DNA of 64,000 bases from Sulfitobacter sp. SK012 (GTDB lineage: Bacteria > Pseudomonadota > Alphaproteobacteria > Rhodobacterales > Rhodobacteraceae), in contig NZ_CP025804.1 of the NCBI RefSeq assembly GCF_003352085.1, positions 3,286,001 through 3,350,000 on the forward strand, given 5' to 3'. This document shows positions 19,469 to 28,805 of this stretch, one piece after another. The first letter of the stretch is position 1; every line of letters starts with the position of its first letter. The notes under the pieces were generated by a model. That model was given only the letters and a program-made list of their open reading frames with translations, was not told the origin of the DNA and did no database searches. The translations under genes were made by a program, and so were the position numbers.

Positions 19469-20821
19469 ATGAGCACCCCCAGTCACGTCCTTCACCGTAG
19501 CATGACCAGCCCCCTGCCCCAGATTGTCGCGGGCGACGGGCCGTACCTTATCGATGATACCGGCAAGCGCTACTTGGATGCGTGCGGTGGGGCGGCAGTG
19601 TCGTCTTTGGGGCACGACAACCAAGCCGTGCGCGACGCGATCTGTGCACAGGTCAATACGCTGGCCTTTGCGCATACAGGGCTTTTCACGAACCCCTGGG
19701 CGGAAAAACTGGCCACTTATCTGGTAGAGCGTGCTCCAAAGGGCACTGGCCAAGGCCGGGTGATGTATCTGGGCAGCGGGTCCGAGGCGATGGAGGCTGC
19801 CTTAAAACTCGCGCGTCAATACCATGTGGAGCGCGGCGATACCAAGCGTGCCAAAATAATTGCACGCAAACCCAGCTATCATGGCAACACCCTTGCCGCA
19901 CTGGCCGTCGGTGGCCATGACGGACGCCGCGCACCCTTTGCACCGCTGCTGATTGACGTGGAACATATCGATGCAACTTACGCCTATCGGCTACAGCACG
20001 ATGATGAGAGCGACGTGGATTTTGGCCTAAGAATGGCCCAGCAGCTTGAAGACCGGATTTTGGCGTTGGGGCCTGACGCCGTCGCGGCGTTTGTCGCGGA
20101 GCCCGTGGTGGGCGCGTCTTTGGGCACGCAAACGGCTCCGGAAGGGTACTTCAAACGCATCCGCGAGATTTGCGACACGCACGGCGTGCTATATATTGCA
20201 GATGAAGTGATGTGCGGGATGGGCCGAACCGGCAGCCTGTTTGCGCTTGAGCAAGAGGGCATTCACGCTGACATCACCACCATCGCCAAGGGGCTTGGCG
20301 CAGGATATCAGCCGATCGCCGCTGTGATGGCCTCTGAAAAAGTTGTAGAGGCAATCACATCCGGCAGCGGCAAGCTTTGGAATGGGCATACGTATATGTC
20401 CCACGCTGTCGCGACCGCTGGCGCGTTAGCCGTGATGCAAGAAATTGAGGGCCGCGATTTGCTGAGTGCGGTAAAGCGGTTGGGCAAACAGCTTGAAGAA
20501 CGTTTGCGTGAAAAGCTTGGCCAGCATCCACATGTGGGCGACATTCGCGGACGTGGTCTGTTTTGGTCGGTCGAAGTCGTGACGGAACGAGATGGTAAAA
20601 CACCCTTTGATCCCAAGCTTGGGCTGGCGGGCAAGATCCTCGCCGCGACGTTGGAGGACGGGGTGATTTGTTACCCGGCCCAAGGATGTGCGGACGGTGT
20701 GCGCGGCGATCATGTGCTACTTGCGCCTTGCTTTACCTCCACATCCGAAGAGATCGACCTGATCGTTGATGTGCTCGCCCGCGCGATTGATGCCGAAACG
20801 ACAAAGGCTGCTTGTGGCTAG
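19469..20821 (+). CDS. Class III PLP-dependent aminotransferase, substrate unknown
   Basis: A 450-residue fold-type I aminotransferase of class III. It shows YLDACGGAAVSSLGHDN at the N-terminus, SGSEAMEAALKLARQYH (phosphate binding), LYIADEVMCGMGRTG (ring-binding Asp) and ITTIAKGLGAGYQPIAA with the PLP lysine. Members transfer amino groups from omega-amino acids, diamines or beta-alanine to pyruvate or oxoglutarate; the substrate cannot be fixed from sequence. The ATG at 19469 has AGGAA 9 bases upstream. It lies alone on the plus strand between two minus-strand envelope-protease genes. Confidence 0.9.
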   Translation: MSTPSHVLHRSMTSPLPQIVAGDGPYLIDDTGKRYLDACGGAAVSSLGHDNQAVRDAICAQVNTLAFAHTGLFTNPWAEKLATYLVERAPKGTGQGRVMYLGSGSEAMEAALKLARQYHVERGDTKRAKIIARKPSYHGNTLAALAVGGHDGRRAPFAPLLIDVEHIDATYAYRLQHDDESDVDFGLRMAQQLEDRILALGPDAVAAFVAEPVVGASLGTQTAPEGYFKRIREICDTHGVLYIADEVMCGMGRTGSLFALEQEGIHADITTIAKGLGAGYQPIAAVMASEKVVEAITSGSGKLWNGHTYMSHAVATAGALAVMQEIEGRDLLSAVKRLGKQLEERLREKLGQHPHVGDIRGRGLFWSVEVVTERDGKTPFDPKLGLAGKILAATLEDGVICYPAQGCADGVRGDHVLLAPCFTSTSEEIDLIVDVLARAIDAETTKAACG

Positions 20822-20947
20822 AGGCGGAGAGTTACGGAGCGGAGGCCAGCGCAATTTTTGCGGGCGGCTCAAAACTTTTGGCCATTTCGGCCCGCGCAAT
20901 GTGTTGAACAGATCCTTGCGGTGTTTCACTGATCTTGCAAAGCAAAA

Positions 20948-20971
20948 GGGGCCGTCCTGTCGGACCGCCCC
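20948..20971. terminator. Terminator hairpin between the aminotransferase gene and hflC
   Basis: GGGGCCGTCC / GGACCGCCCC, a 10-bp stem with one mismatch and a TGTC loop. It is flanked by TTTTGC on the minus strand and CTATTTAATTT on the plus strand. It lies between two convergent genes and probably serves both. Confidence 0.75.
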
Positions 20972-20999
20972 TATTTAATTTCGCAATGACTTAAGCCGC

Positions 21000-21899
21000 T
21001 TAGCGGGTTTCGCCTTCTTCCGAGCGACGGCCCTGATCGGACCGCAAGTAGTTGAAGAATTCACTGTCTGGCGACAGAACCATGGTGGAGTTCTCCCCTT
21101 TCAGGGATGCCTCATAGGCGCTGAGCGAACGGTAGAATTCAAAGAACTCCGCATCCTTGGAATAGGCCTTCGCAAAGACGCGGTTGCGCTCTGCATCGGC
21201 TTCACCTTCGATGATGCGCGCATCGCGACGGGCTTCTGACAGGATTTCTTCGTAGGTCCGGTCAGCAAGGGCTGTAACACGCTGCGCCGCTTCACGGCCC
21301 CGCGCACGTTCGTCCGTTGCTTCACGTTCACGCTCAGCAATCATCCGCTGCAAGGTTGCGTCAAAGTTTTGCTCTGGCAGGTTGGTTTGGCGCAAGCGCA
21401 CATCCACTACAGCCAATCCAAGCGCATCAGCGCGACTGTCGGACCGCACACGGATCTGGTCCATCAACGCAGAGCGTTCAGGCGACAAGATCGTGTTGGA
21501 AGTTACACCCTGCGAACCCAAAACGGCGCGGATTTGAGATTCGAGAATACCCGAAAGTTCAGCTTCCGCGCGGGCCTCGCCACTTGCACCAATCGCTTGG
21601 CGATACTGCACCACATCGTCGATGCGGTAGAGCACAAATGCGTCAATCTCCAGACGGCGATCATCGGCAGGCGTAACTTCGATCAGAGGCGTTTCCAGCG
21701 ACAAAATCCGGTCTTCAAAGCTGACCAATTCGTCAAGCACCGGGATCTTAAACCCGATGCCCGGCTCAACCCGAACCTGTTTGATTTGACCAAACCGCAG
21801 CACGAGAACTTTTTCACGTTCGTCCACCACGAAAATAGACGATAGGATCGCCGCCACAACGATGACGGCAATTGGGATCAGATAACTTGTTTTACGCAT
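21000..21899 (-). CDS. hflC: HflC, modulator of the FtsH protease
   Basis: A 299-residue membrane-anchored SPFH/band 7 protein with one N-terminal transmembrane helix (YLIPIAVIVVAAILSSIFVV) and a periplasmic body with a long charged coiled region (EREREATDERARGREAA). With HflK it forms a cage around FtsH and modulates membrane-protein quality control. Its ATG overlaps the hflK stop by one base (TAATG), so the pair is translated in fixed ratio. Confidence 0.96.
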   Translation of the reverse strand: MRKTSYLIPIAVIVVAAILSSIFVVDEREKVLVLRFGQIKQVRVEPGIGFKIPVLDELVSFEDRILSLETPLIEVTPADDRRLEIDAFVLYRIDDVVQYRQAIGASGEARAEAELSGILESQIRAVLGSQGVTSNTILSPERSALMDQIRVRSDSRADALGLAVVDVRLRQTNLPEQNFDATLQRMIAEREREATDERARGREAAQRVTALADRTYEEILSEARRDARIIEGEADAERNRVFAKAYSKDAEFFEFYRSLSAYEASLKGENSTMVLSPDSEFFNYLRSDQGRRSEEGETR

Positions 21900-23119
21900 T
21901 AGTTCGATCCTCCGCTGCGACGCAGCTCATTCAGTGGCAAGTACGGTACGACGCCCTGACCACCTCCATCTTTTTGGGACTCAAGGATAATTTTATCCAC
22001 GTTACCAAAGACTTTCTCCATCGTTTCTAGATAAAGGCGCTTGCGCGTTACATCAGGGGCCGCCTGATATTCGGTCAGAACGGCCTCAAATTGGCTTGCT
22101 TCACCAATCGCGCCGTTCACTTCACGGGCACGATAACCTTCGGCAGCTTCTAGCAGCGTAGCACTTTCACCACGCGCTTCGGCCGTTTTCCGGTTGGCAT
22201 AAGCATCGGCCTGACGCTCAAGCCGGTCACGTTCCTGTTCAGCAGCCTGAACGTCACGGAACGCATCGACAACGGATACAGTCTTGGTAACCCCCTTGGC
22301 GTCCGTTACGTTGACCGTCCGGCTTGGCGGATCCACCTTGTTGACGTTCACACGCAGCACGTTGATGCCAGAGTTGCGGTTGTCGAGCGTTTGCTGGATG
22401 AGATCGTTGACTTGTTCCTCAACCAATCCACGGTCGCGGTTCAAAATCGGAGCGAGTTCGGATTGTGCAATGACTTCGCGCATCGCAGATTCAGAAATCG
22501 CCCGGACTGCCGCTTCGGGGTCGCGCAGTTCGAATTTGAAATCTTTGGCGTCCTTGATGTTCCATACAACTTGGAAGTCGATGTCCACGATGTTTTCATC
22601 CGTGGTCAGCATCAAACCGTCATTGTCGCCACCAGAGCGCCGCACACCCAACTCTTCGGTGCGGTTGGTGGTAACGTCAAAAACTTCGGCAGTCACAACA
22701 GGCCAAGGCGCAAAGTTCAGACCCTCGGTGCCAACGCTGCTGAATTTACCCAAGAAAAGCTCAATCGACTGCTGTTCAGGACGCACCGTGTAAAAACTGG
22801 CGACCCCCCAAACCACTACCGCCGCAACTGCGGCTAGACCAATCGTGCCTCGAGTCAGCGCAGGGCCGCCGCTGCCACCAGTTCCGCCGCCGCCGCCGTT
22901 GGTTCGATCGCCGCCACCACGTCCGCCCATCAGGACGCGCAGTTGTTCTTGGCCGCGTTTTACCAACTCGTCGATCTCAGGGATCGGGGGTTTATCACCG
23001 CCACCGCGACCCGGAGGCTTGGGCGGGCCACCATTGCCGCGCTGCTTGTCGCCGCCGTCGCCGCCACCATTCCCAGAATTTCCGCCACCGCCCCAAGGAC
23101 CGCCCGTGTTCCCAGCCAT
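21899..23119 (-). CDS. hflK: HflK, modulator of the FtsH protease
   Basis: A 406-residue protein with a Gly/Pro-rich cytoplasmic N-terminus (GGPWGGGGNSGNGGGDGGDK), one transmembrane helix (GTIGLAAVAAVVVWGVASFY) and an SPFH domain. HflK partners with HflC in the FtsH-associated complex. The ATG at 23119 has GAGGAG 9 bases upstream. A second in-frame ATG two codons earlier (23125) lies only 3 bases from that site. It is 71 bases downstream of gor in an apparent rpiA-gor-hflK-hflC transcription unit. Confidence 0.95.
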   Translation of the reverse strand: MAGNTGGPWGGGGNSGNGGGDGGDKQRGNGGPPKPPGRGGGDKPPIPEIDELVKRGQEQLRVLMGGRGGGDRTNGGGGGTGGSGGPALTRGTIGLAAVAAVVVWGVASFYTVRPEQQSIELFLGKFSSVGTEGLNFAPWPVVTAEVFDVTTNRTEELGVRRSGGDNDGLMLTTDENIVDIDFQVVWNIKDAKDFKFELRDPEAAVRAISESAMREVIAQSELAPILNRDRGLVEEQVNDLIQQTLDNRNSGINVLRVNVNKVDPPSRTVNVTDAKGVTKTVSVVDAFRDVQAAEQERDRLERQADAYANRKTAEARGESATLLEAAEGYRAREVNGAIGEASQFEAVLTEYQAAPDVTRKRLYLETMEKVFGNVDKIILESQKDGGGQGVVPYLPLNELRRSGGSN

Positions 23120-23190
23120 ATTCATTCTCTCCTCATGGCGTGCCTTTTGGCCGCCCATTAGTGTCTAAGTGTGGCCTTTTTGGCCGAAAT

Positions 23191-24558
23191 TCAAGCGCTT
23201 CGTACCGGCTTGGCCATGGTGACCATTTCTTCGGACATTGTGGGATGCACAGCGCAAGTTGCATCGAACTGCTCTTTTGTAGCACCCATCTTGACCGCGA
23301 TGCCCGCCATTTGGATCATTTCACCTGCTTGTGGTGCGACGATATGACAGCCCAGCACGGTCCGTGTTTCTTGGCAAACGATCAGCTTCATCATCACCCG
23401 ATCTGGCCGGCCAGCAAATGCCGTCTGCATCGGTCGGAAGGACGAGCAATAGACTTCGATCGGCCCCTTTTCAGCAGCCTCTTCTTCGGTCATGCCGACA
23501 GTTCCCATTTCAGGCTGTGTAAACACTGCGGACGGGATCAAATCGTGATCCACCGGCGTGGGCTCGCCACCAAAAACGGTTTTGGTAAAGGCCATCGCTT
23601 CGCGGATCGCCACCGGGGTCAGATTTACGCGGTCGGTCACATCACCGATGGCGTAGATCGAAGGCACCGCAGACTGGCTATATTCATCAACTTCAATCGC
23701 CCCGTTGCGCGCCAATTTCACGCCCAGCGCTTCGAGCCCCAAATCCGTGCTGTTGGGTTTGCGACCCGTAGCAAAGAACACCTGATCGAAGGTGCGTTCC
23801 TGACCATGCGAAGATTTGATCCAAATGCCTGCGTCTTGCTTTTCCATCTCAAGCACGTTGGCGCCGGAATGCATATCAATGCCGCGCGCACGCATGGCTT
23901 CGGCAACCAAGCCGCGGGCCTCGTCATCAAACCCGTTCAAGATTTGGGCACCGCGGAAGTACAGCGATACCTCGACCCCAAGGCCATGCAGAATGCAGGC
24001 GAATTCACAGGCGATATAACCACCCCCAATGATCAGCATCGACTTAGGCAGTTTATCTAGGTGAAAGATGTCGTCTGAGACGATGCCTTGATCGGCATTC
24101 TCAACGCCGAGCCGGATAGGGTGGCCACCGGTGGCGATTAGGATGTGCTTGGCAGTTTTGGTCTCACCGGTAGAAAGCGCAACCGTGTGTGCGTCCTGAA
24201 TTGTCGCACGAGCATCAAATTTATCTACGCCAGATCCGTCAAGCAAGCTGCGATAGACACCTTCGAGACGGTCAAGCTCTGCGTTCATCTTGCCCGAGAA
24301 ATTATCCCAATCAAATGCACCATCCTCGACGCTCCACCCGTAGCTGCGCGCGTCTTCGAAACTGTCGCGGTAGGTTGAGGCAAAGACCATCAGCTTTTTT
24401 GGCACACAGCCGCGGATCACACAGGTTCCCCCGTAGCGGTCCTGCTCGGCCAGGCCGACCTTGGCACCATAAGTACCGGCTGCGACCCGTGCGGCACGCA
24501 CGCCACCTGATCCGCCGCCGATCACAAAGAGATCATAGTCAAAGCTCTGTTCGCTCAT
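23191..24558 (-). CDS. gor: Glutathione-disulfide reductase
   Basis: A 455-residue FAD/NADPH flavoprotein that keeps glutathione reduced in the cytoplasm. It shows FVIGGGSGGVRAAR (FAD), the redox pair GGTCVIRGCVPKK (C46/C51), the NADPH-side GGGYIACEFACIL, and the C-terminal HPTMSEEMV carrying the partner His-Glu. VRG-type spacing and overall length fit glutathione reductase rather than lipoamide dehydrogenase. It follows rpiA by 104 bases on the same strand. Confidence 0.94.
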   Translation of the reverse strand: MSEQSFDYDLFVIGGGSGGVRAARVAAGTYGAKVGLAEQDRYGGTCVIRGCVPKKLMVFASTYRDSFEDARSYGWSVEDGAFDWDNFSGKMNAELDRLEGVYRSLLDGSGVDKFDARATIQDAHTVALSTGETKTAKHILIATGGHPIRLGVENADQGIVSDDIFHLDKLPKSMLIIGGGYIACEFACILHGLGVEVSLYFRGAQILNGFDDEARGLVAEAMRARGIDMHSGANVLEMEKQDAGIWIKSSHGQERTFDQVFFATGRKPNSTDLGLEALGVKLARNGAIEVDEYSQSAVPSIYAIGDVTDRVNLTPVAIREAMAFTKTVFGGEPTPVDHDLIPSAVFTQPEMGTVGMTEEEAAEKGPIEVYCSSFRPMQTAFAGRPDRVMMKLIVCQETRTVLGCHIVAPQAGEMIQMAGIAVKMGATKEQFDATCAVHPTMSEEMVTMAKPVRSA

Positions 24559-24662
24559 GGAAATATCTTACCCCTGGGTTCTTAGTGCGGCAGGTATAAG
24601 AGTGCAGCTGCGAGATTGCCAGTCAAGGAGGCCTTTATTTGCCGAAGTCCTGTCGGTTGCTG

Positions 24663-25451
24663 TCAGTCGCTGAGATCGGCAAAAAGATTGTCACTTTCAA
24701 CAAAATCAAGGCGTTCTGAGGCAACTGTGCCTTCGTTGATGTCGCGCACGTCCACACGCCCATCCCCAAAGCCGATCACAACCACGTCACAGATATCGAT
24801 GAACAGCCCGTTTTCCACCACGCCCGGCATCTGATTGAGCACCAGCGCCAATTGCCGTGCGTTCCCAATGCGGTTGAGATGCAGATCAAGGATGTGGTTG
24901 CCTTCGTCGGTGATGAAGGGCACCTGCCCGTTCATCCGCAAGGTCGAACTGCGGCCCAATACATCCATCGAGATCAGCGTTTCTTCGACCAATGCTTGGG
25001 TGGTTTGCCAGCCGAAAGGGATCACTTCGACCGGCAACGGGAACGCACCCAGCGTTTCAACTTCTTTGCCGACATCCGCAATGACGATCATCTGATCGCT
25101 GGCAGTCGCCACGATTTTTTCTTGGAGCAACGCACCGCCGCCGCCCTTGATGAGGTTGAGATCGCCGTCAAATTCATCCGCGCCGTCGATGGTAATATCC
25201 AACCATTTTGCCTCGTCCAGCGAGATAACTTCGATGCCGACATCACGCGCCAGTTCTGCGGTGCGGGTTGAGGTTGGCACCCCTTTGATGCGCAGCCCAT
25301 CAGCGCGCACCATTTCGCCAAGGCAGCGCACCAGCCAAGCGGCAGTCGATCCGGTCCCCAATCCTACACGCATCCCGTCTTCGACGAATTGCGCAGCGCG
25401 CTTTGCAGCAACGAATTTGGCTTTGTCGATGGGCGAAAGTTCTCCGGACAT
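24663..25451 (-). CDS. rpiA: Ribose-5-phosphate isomerase A
   Basis: A 262-residue cytoplasmic enzyme interconverting ribose 5-phosphate and ribulose 5-phosphate in the pentose phosphate pathway. Motifs: VGLGTGSTAAW (phosphate loop), TIDGADEFDGDLNLIKGGGGALLQEK (active site) and TDEGNHILDL. The ATG at 25451 gives the standard MSGELSPIDKAKF start; an open extension upstream has no conserved content. It is the first gene of the rpiA-gor-hflKC series. Confidence 0.97.
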   Translation of the reverse strand: MSGELSPIDKAKFVAAKRAAQFVEDGMRVGLGTGSTAAWLVRCLGEMVRADGLRIKGVPTSTRTAELARDVGIEVISLDEAKWLDITIDGADEFDGDLNLIKGGGGALLQEKIVATASDQMIVIADVGKEVETLGAFPLPVEVIPFGWQTTQALVEETLISMDVLGRSSTLRMNGQVPFITDEGNHILDLHLNRIGNARQLALVLNQMPGVVENGLFIDICDVVVIGFGDGRVDVRDINEGTVASERLDFVESDNLFADLSD

Positions 25452-25678
25452 GGGCGGCAGCTCCGTAAATATTGGGTCACTTGACCTTATAGGGGCAATG
25501 CGTGCGCGGCGCGAGGGGTCAATGGGCGGTTTTTGTCTCGAAGTCCTCATAAGTGCTGGGTTGTTCGGTGCAGGATCCAACGCAAGCATAACAGCACTAT
25601 TTGGCTAAACTATCAGTGGCCAATTACAGCACCTTGGGTCATTCGTTTGGACAACACTAGGAACAGGCTCCGCGCCAG

Positions 25679-26571
25679 ATGGCCGATGTTTCTGACCACC
25701 TGACTGATTGGCTGCTTTAGCAGGCATTGAGCAATGACGCACTGTCGGTCAGCTTAAAACCTTAACGGATCGCGTGCTCGAGGGCGGCGTACCCGTTGCG
25801 CGTATCAGTATGGGTCGGTCATTGCGGCATCCCGTCATTGGATTGATCGACATGCAATGGGATCGTGACAGCGGACTGGTCTTGACCCAACAGGTGCCGC
25901 GCCACATGATCCGCTCAGATTTGAATATGAACAGTCCATTTGCTGATCTGATCACCGGTAAATGCACTGAAGTCCACGCTGACCTCACCGATCCCAAAGA
26001 TGTTGCCCGTTATCCTATCTTTGCTGATCTGGCCGCCCAGGGGGTCACGGGCTACATCGCGCTGTGCCGAAACTTTGGCAAAAGCCATGAACTCTATTCA
26101 CATTTTGCAGGCGACTTCCGCGGTTCATCGGTGTCTCTTGCGACAATTCGGTTTAGTGGGTTTTCTGATGCAGACAATGAAGGGTTGGCCCGTCTGGTCA
26201 CCCCACTTTGCACTTGCGCTCGAGTGGACAACGATCGGTTTTTGGTATCGGAAATTCTTGAAACATATCTGGGACGCATTTCAAGCAAGCAGCTTGTTTT
26301 GCTCGACATCGCCTTTGGTGTGGCGCTGCACGTGGAATCCGTCATTTGATGCAATGTCGGGACGGCCAAGCGACTGGACTTTATGGCAACCGGCCCTGCC
26401 GCCGCGGTTGCAGCGCGTGTTGAAAGCATGACCCGCAAGCTAGAGACTCCGTTGCTTGCCACTCAAGATTTTGCCGAACATTGTTCCGAGGCGGGGCAGG
26501 TTCAGGCCCCCACCACCTTGGCGGGTTTTGCTGATCAGATCACGTTGATCAGCTATCCTCACAAAAGCTGA
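25679..26571 (+). pseudogene. Decayed adenylate/guanylate cyclase gene
   Basis: Three pieces match the roseobacter adenylate cyclase layout. The N-terminus MADVSDHLTDWLL starts at 25679 and is cut by TAG at 25718 before QALSNDALSV. A frame change near 25750 is needed to continue as QLKTLTDRVLEGGVPVAR. The sensory part runs to ILETYLGR. Then almost the whole catalytic domain is missing: the next recognisable text is FGVALHVESVI, a TGA at 26347, and CNVGTAKRLDFMATGPAAAVAARVE to the end. At least one nonsense change, one frameshift, one large deletion and a second stop are visible, so no cyclase can be made. Confidence 0.8.
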
Positions 26572-26651
26572 AGGGTCCGCTTGTCCGTTTCCCTGCATGG
26601 TTTGTCGTTTTACAGCCCGCCATAGGCCGCAATCTGTCCTAGAGACGCCAC

Positions 26652-27338
26652 ATGAGCTATATCCTGCATTACGCCCCAGATAACGCCTCGTTGATTGTGC
26701 GCATGGCGCTTGAGCACATCGGGCAACCCTACACCACACAGTTGGTGGACCGTGCCGCGGGCGCGCAGGGCAGTGCGTCGTATTTGCGACTGAACCCCCA
26801 TGGGTTGATCCCTGTGCTTGAGACACCTCAGGGGCCTATATTTGAAACCGGTGCAATCTTGTTGTGGTTGGCCGACACGCATGGCGGGCTCGGGCCGGGG
26901 CCCGCGCATCCCGACCGTGCAGCCTTCCTGAAATGGCTTTTCTTCACCGCGAATACTCTGCACCCCTCTATGCGGATGCTGTTTTACCCCAATAAATACA
27001 TTGGGGATGATGTTGCGCAGCAAGATGCCTTGCGTAGCGTTCAGAGAACTTTGCTCCGCAAACACTTTGCGCAGCTTGACCAGATGGCAGACGTGCATTG
27101 GATCGACGGATCAGCATTGGCGTTTTATTTGGGCGGCTGCCTGCGCTGGTGCGCCATCTACCCCGCGAACACTGACCGCAGCTGGTTCACCCTTGCGGAC
27201 ACACCGCGGCTTGCCGCATTATGCGCCAAGCTCGACACCCTTCCCTGTACTGCCGCGACGATTGCGGCTGAGGGTTTGGGGCCTACACCATTCACCAACC
27301 CCATTCATGCCAATCCCCCCGAAGGAAGTGCGACCTGA
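26652..27338 (+). CDS. Glutathione S-transferase family protein
   Basis: A 228-residue protein with a thioredoxin-like GST N-terminus: VRMALEHIGQPYTTQLVD, LNPHGLIPVLETPQGPIFETGAILLWLAD with the cis-Pro and the Glu-Thr/Ser that bind glutathione. The C-terminal half is helical and less conserved. It is probably a detoxification or thiol-transfer enzyme; the substrate is unknown. The stop overlaps the sdaA start by one base (TGATG), so it is translationally coupled to L-serine deaminase. Confidence 0.82.
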   Translation: MSYILHYAPDNASLIVRMALEHIGQPYTTQLVDRAAGAQGSASYLRLNPHGLIPVLETPQGPIFETGAILLWLADTHGGLGPGPAHPDRAAFLKWLFFTANTLHPSMRMLFYPNKYIGDDVAQQDALRSVQRTLLRKHFAQLDQMADVHWIDGSALAFYLGGCLRWCAIYPANTDRSWFTLADTPRLAALCAKLDTLPCTAATIAAEGLGPTPFTNPIHANPPEGSAT

Positions 27339-28711
27339 TGTTCCTTTCAGTTTTCGATATGTTCAAGGTGGGCATCGGCCCATCATCGTCTCACACGATG
27401 GGCCCAATGGTTGCCGCCGAACGGTTTCTTGCCAAGATGCGGGCTTCGCCTTTCCAGTTTGTGGGGTTGCGCGCTTCGCTCCATGGCTCGCTGGCGTTTA
27501 CAGGTGTGGGCCATGCCACGGACCGCGCGACCATCCTTGGCCTCGCTGGGTTCACCCCAAAGAATTACGACGTCGAGAAAGCCGAAGCAGCGCTGAAAGA
27601 AATTTCGCAGACTAGGTTGATCACGGTCGACGGTTTGGAGCCGCTCAAATTCGATCCAAAGGTGGATTTAATCTTTGATTATGACACCCACCTTGAGGGT
27701 CATGCCAATGGTATGATGTTGATGGCCACCGATGCCCAAGGCGATGTGACGCTGCGCGAAGTCTATTATTCCATCGGTGGTGGTTTTGTCGTGACCGAAG
27801 ACGAGTTGGCCGCCGGCAAAGACAGCGACGAAGGGGCACCGGTCCCTTACCCGTTCAAATCTGCCGCTGAGATGCTTGAAATGGCACAAGCCTCAGGCAA
27901 GAGCATTGCAGGTATGAAACGCGCCAACGAGGAATCGCGTGGCGGTGCTGAAAATCTGGCAAAAGGGTCCAAGCGGCTTTGGCAGGTGATGAACGATTGC
28001 ATCAACCGAGGGCTTGAGACAGACGGCGTCCTTCCCGGCGGGTTGTACGTAAAGCGCCGCGCCAAGGGCATTCACGAGGCGCTCCTTGCCGAGCGCGGAA
28101 TGAACCAGCAGGCACCCCATACAATCAATGACTGGATGAGCGCCTATGCCATGGCGGTAAACGAGGAAAACGCGGCGGGCGGTCAAGTGGTAACGGCCCC
28201 GACCAATGGGGCGGCGGGCGTCATGCCTGCGACTTTGCGCTATTATCTTGATCATGTGCCCGGTGCTTCTGAAAGCCATATCGAGGATTTCTTGCTTACG
28301 GCGGCCGCCATTGGCGGGTTGGTAAAGTTTAATGCGTCCATTTCAGGTGCCGAGGCGGGATGTCAGGCCGAAGTCGGGTCAGCAGCCGCGATGTCTGCTG
28401 CAGGACTGTGCGCTGTGATGGGCGGCACGCCGGAGCAGATCGAGAACGCAGCCGAAATCGCATTGGAGCATCATCTGGGCATGACGTGTGATCCCGTTAA
28501 GGGGCTTGTGCAAGTGCCGTGCATCGAACGAAACGGGCTTGGTGCGATCAAGGCAGTTTCAGCGGCCAGTCTTGCGTTGCGCGGCGACGGATCTCATCTG
28601 GTGCCGTTGGATGCCTGTATCGAAACCATGCGTCAAACCGGCATCGACATGAGCGATAAGTACAAGGAAACCTCGCTCGGTGGGTTGGCGGTGAACGTCC
28701 CCAACTGCTGA
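27338..28711 (+). CDS. sdaA: L-serine ammonia-lyase (serine deaminase)
   Basis: A 457-residue one-chain L-serine dehydratase, iron-sulfur type, which deaminates L-serine to pyruvate and ammonia. The N-terminal beta domain has FDMFKVGIGPSSSHTMGPM. The alpha domain has SGAEAGCQAEVGSAAAMSA and GMTCDPVKGLVQVPCIERN, carrying the Cys that bind the [4Fe-4S] cluster. The length fits the fused alpha-beta form. It is coupled to the upstream GST gene and followed by a stem-loop (28733-28769). Confidence 0.96.
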   Translation: MFLSVFDMFKVGIGPSSSHTMGPMVAAERFLAKMRASPFQFVGLRASLHGSLAFTGVGHATDRATILGLAGFTPKNYDVEKAEAALKEISQTRLITVDGLEPLKFDPKVDLIFDYDTHLEGHANGMMLMATDAQGDVTLREVYYSIGGGFVVTEDELAAGKDSDEGAPVPYPFKSAAEMLEMAQASGKSIAGMKRANEESRGGAENLAKGSKRLWQVMNDCINRGLETDGVLPGGLYVKRRAKGIHEALLAERGMNQQAPHTINDWMSAYAMAVNEENAAGGQVVTAPTNGAAGVMPATLRYYLDHVPGASESHIEDFLLTAAAIGGLVKFNASISGAEAGCQAEVGSAAAMSAAGLCAVMGGTPEQIENAAEIALEHHLGMTCDPVKGLVQVPCIERNGLGAIKAVSAASLALRGDGSHLVPLDACIETMRQTGIDMSDKYKETSLGGLAVNVPNC

Positions 28712-28732
28712 TTGGCGAAACACGCAAAAGGT

Positions 28733-28769
28733 GCGTAGGTTGCGAAGGCAGCACTCGCGCAACCTACGC
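28733..28769 (+). terminator. Stem-loop after sdaA, possible terminator
   Basis: A perfect 12-bp inverted repeat GCGTAGGTTGCG / CGCAACCTACGC with a 13-base loop. It is followed by TTGCATTTATT, so the T-run is weak. It sits 21 bases after the sdaA stop and before the next gene on the same strand. Confidence 0.5.
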
Positions 28770-28805
28770 TTGCATTTATTCTCGGCGCATCCTAGCTTTT
28801 CTGTA

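Noticed and set aside
28733..28769. Inverted repeat as the end of a mobile element
   Set aside because: A single 12-bp stem-loop between two ordinary genes, with no transposase or second copy nearby.
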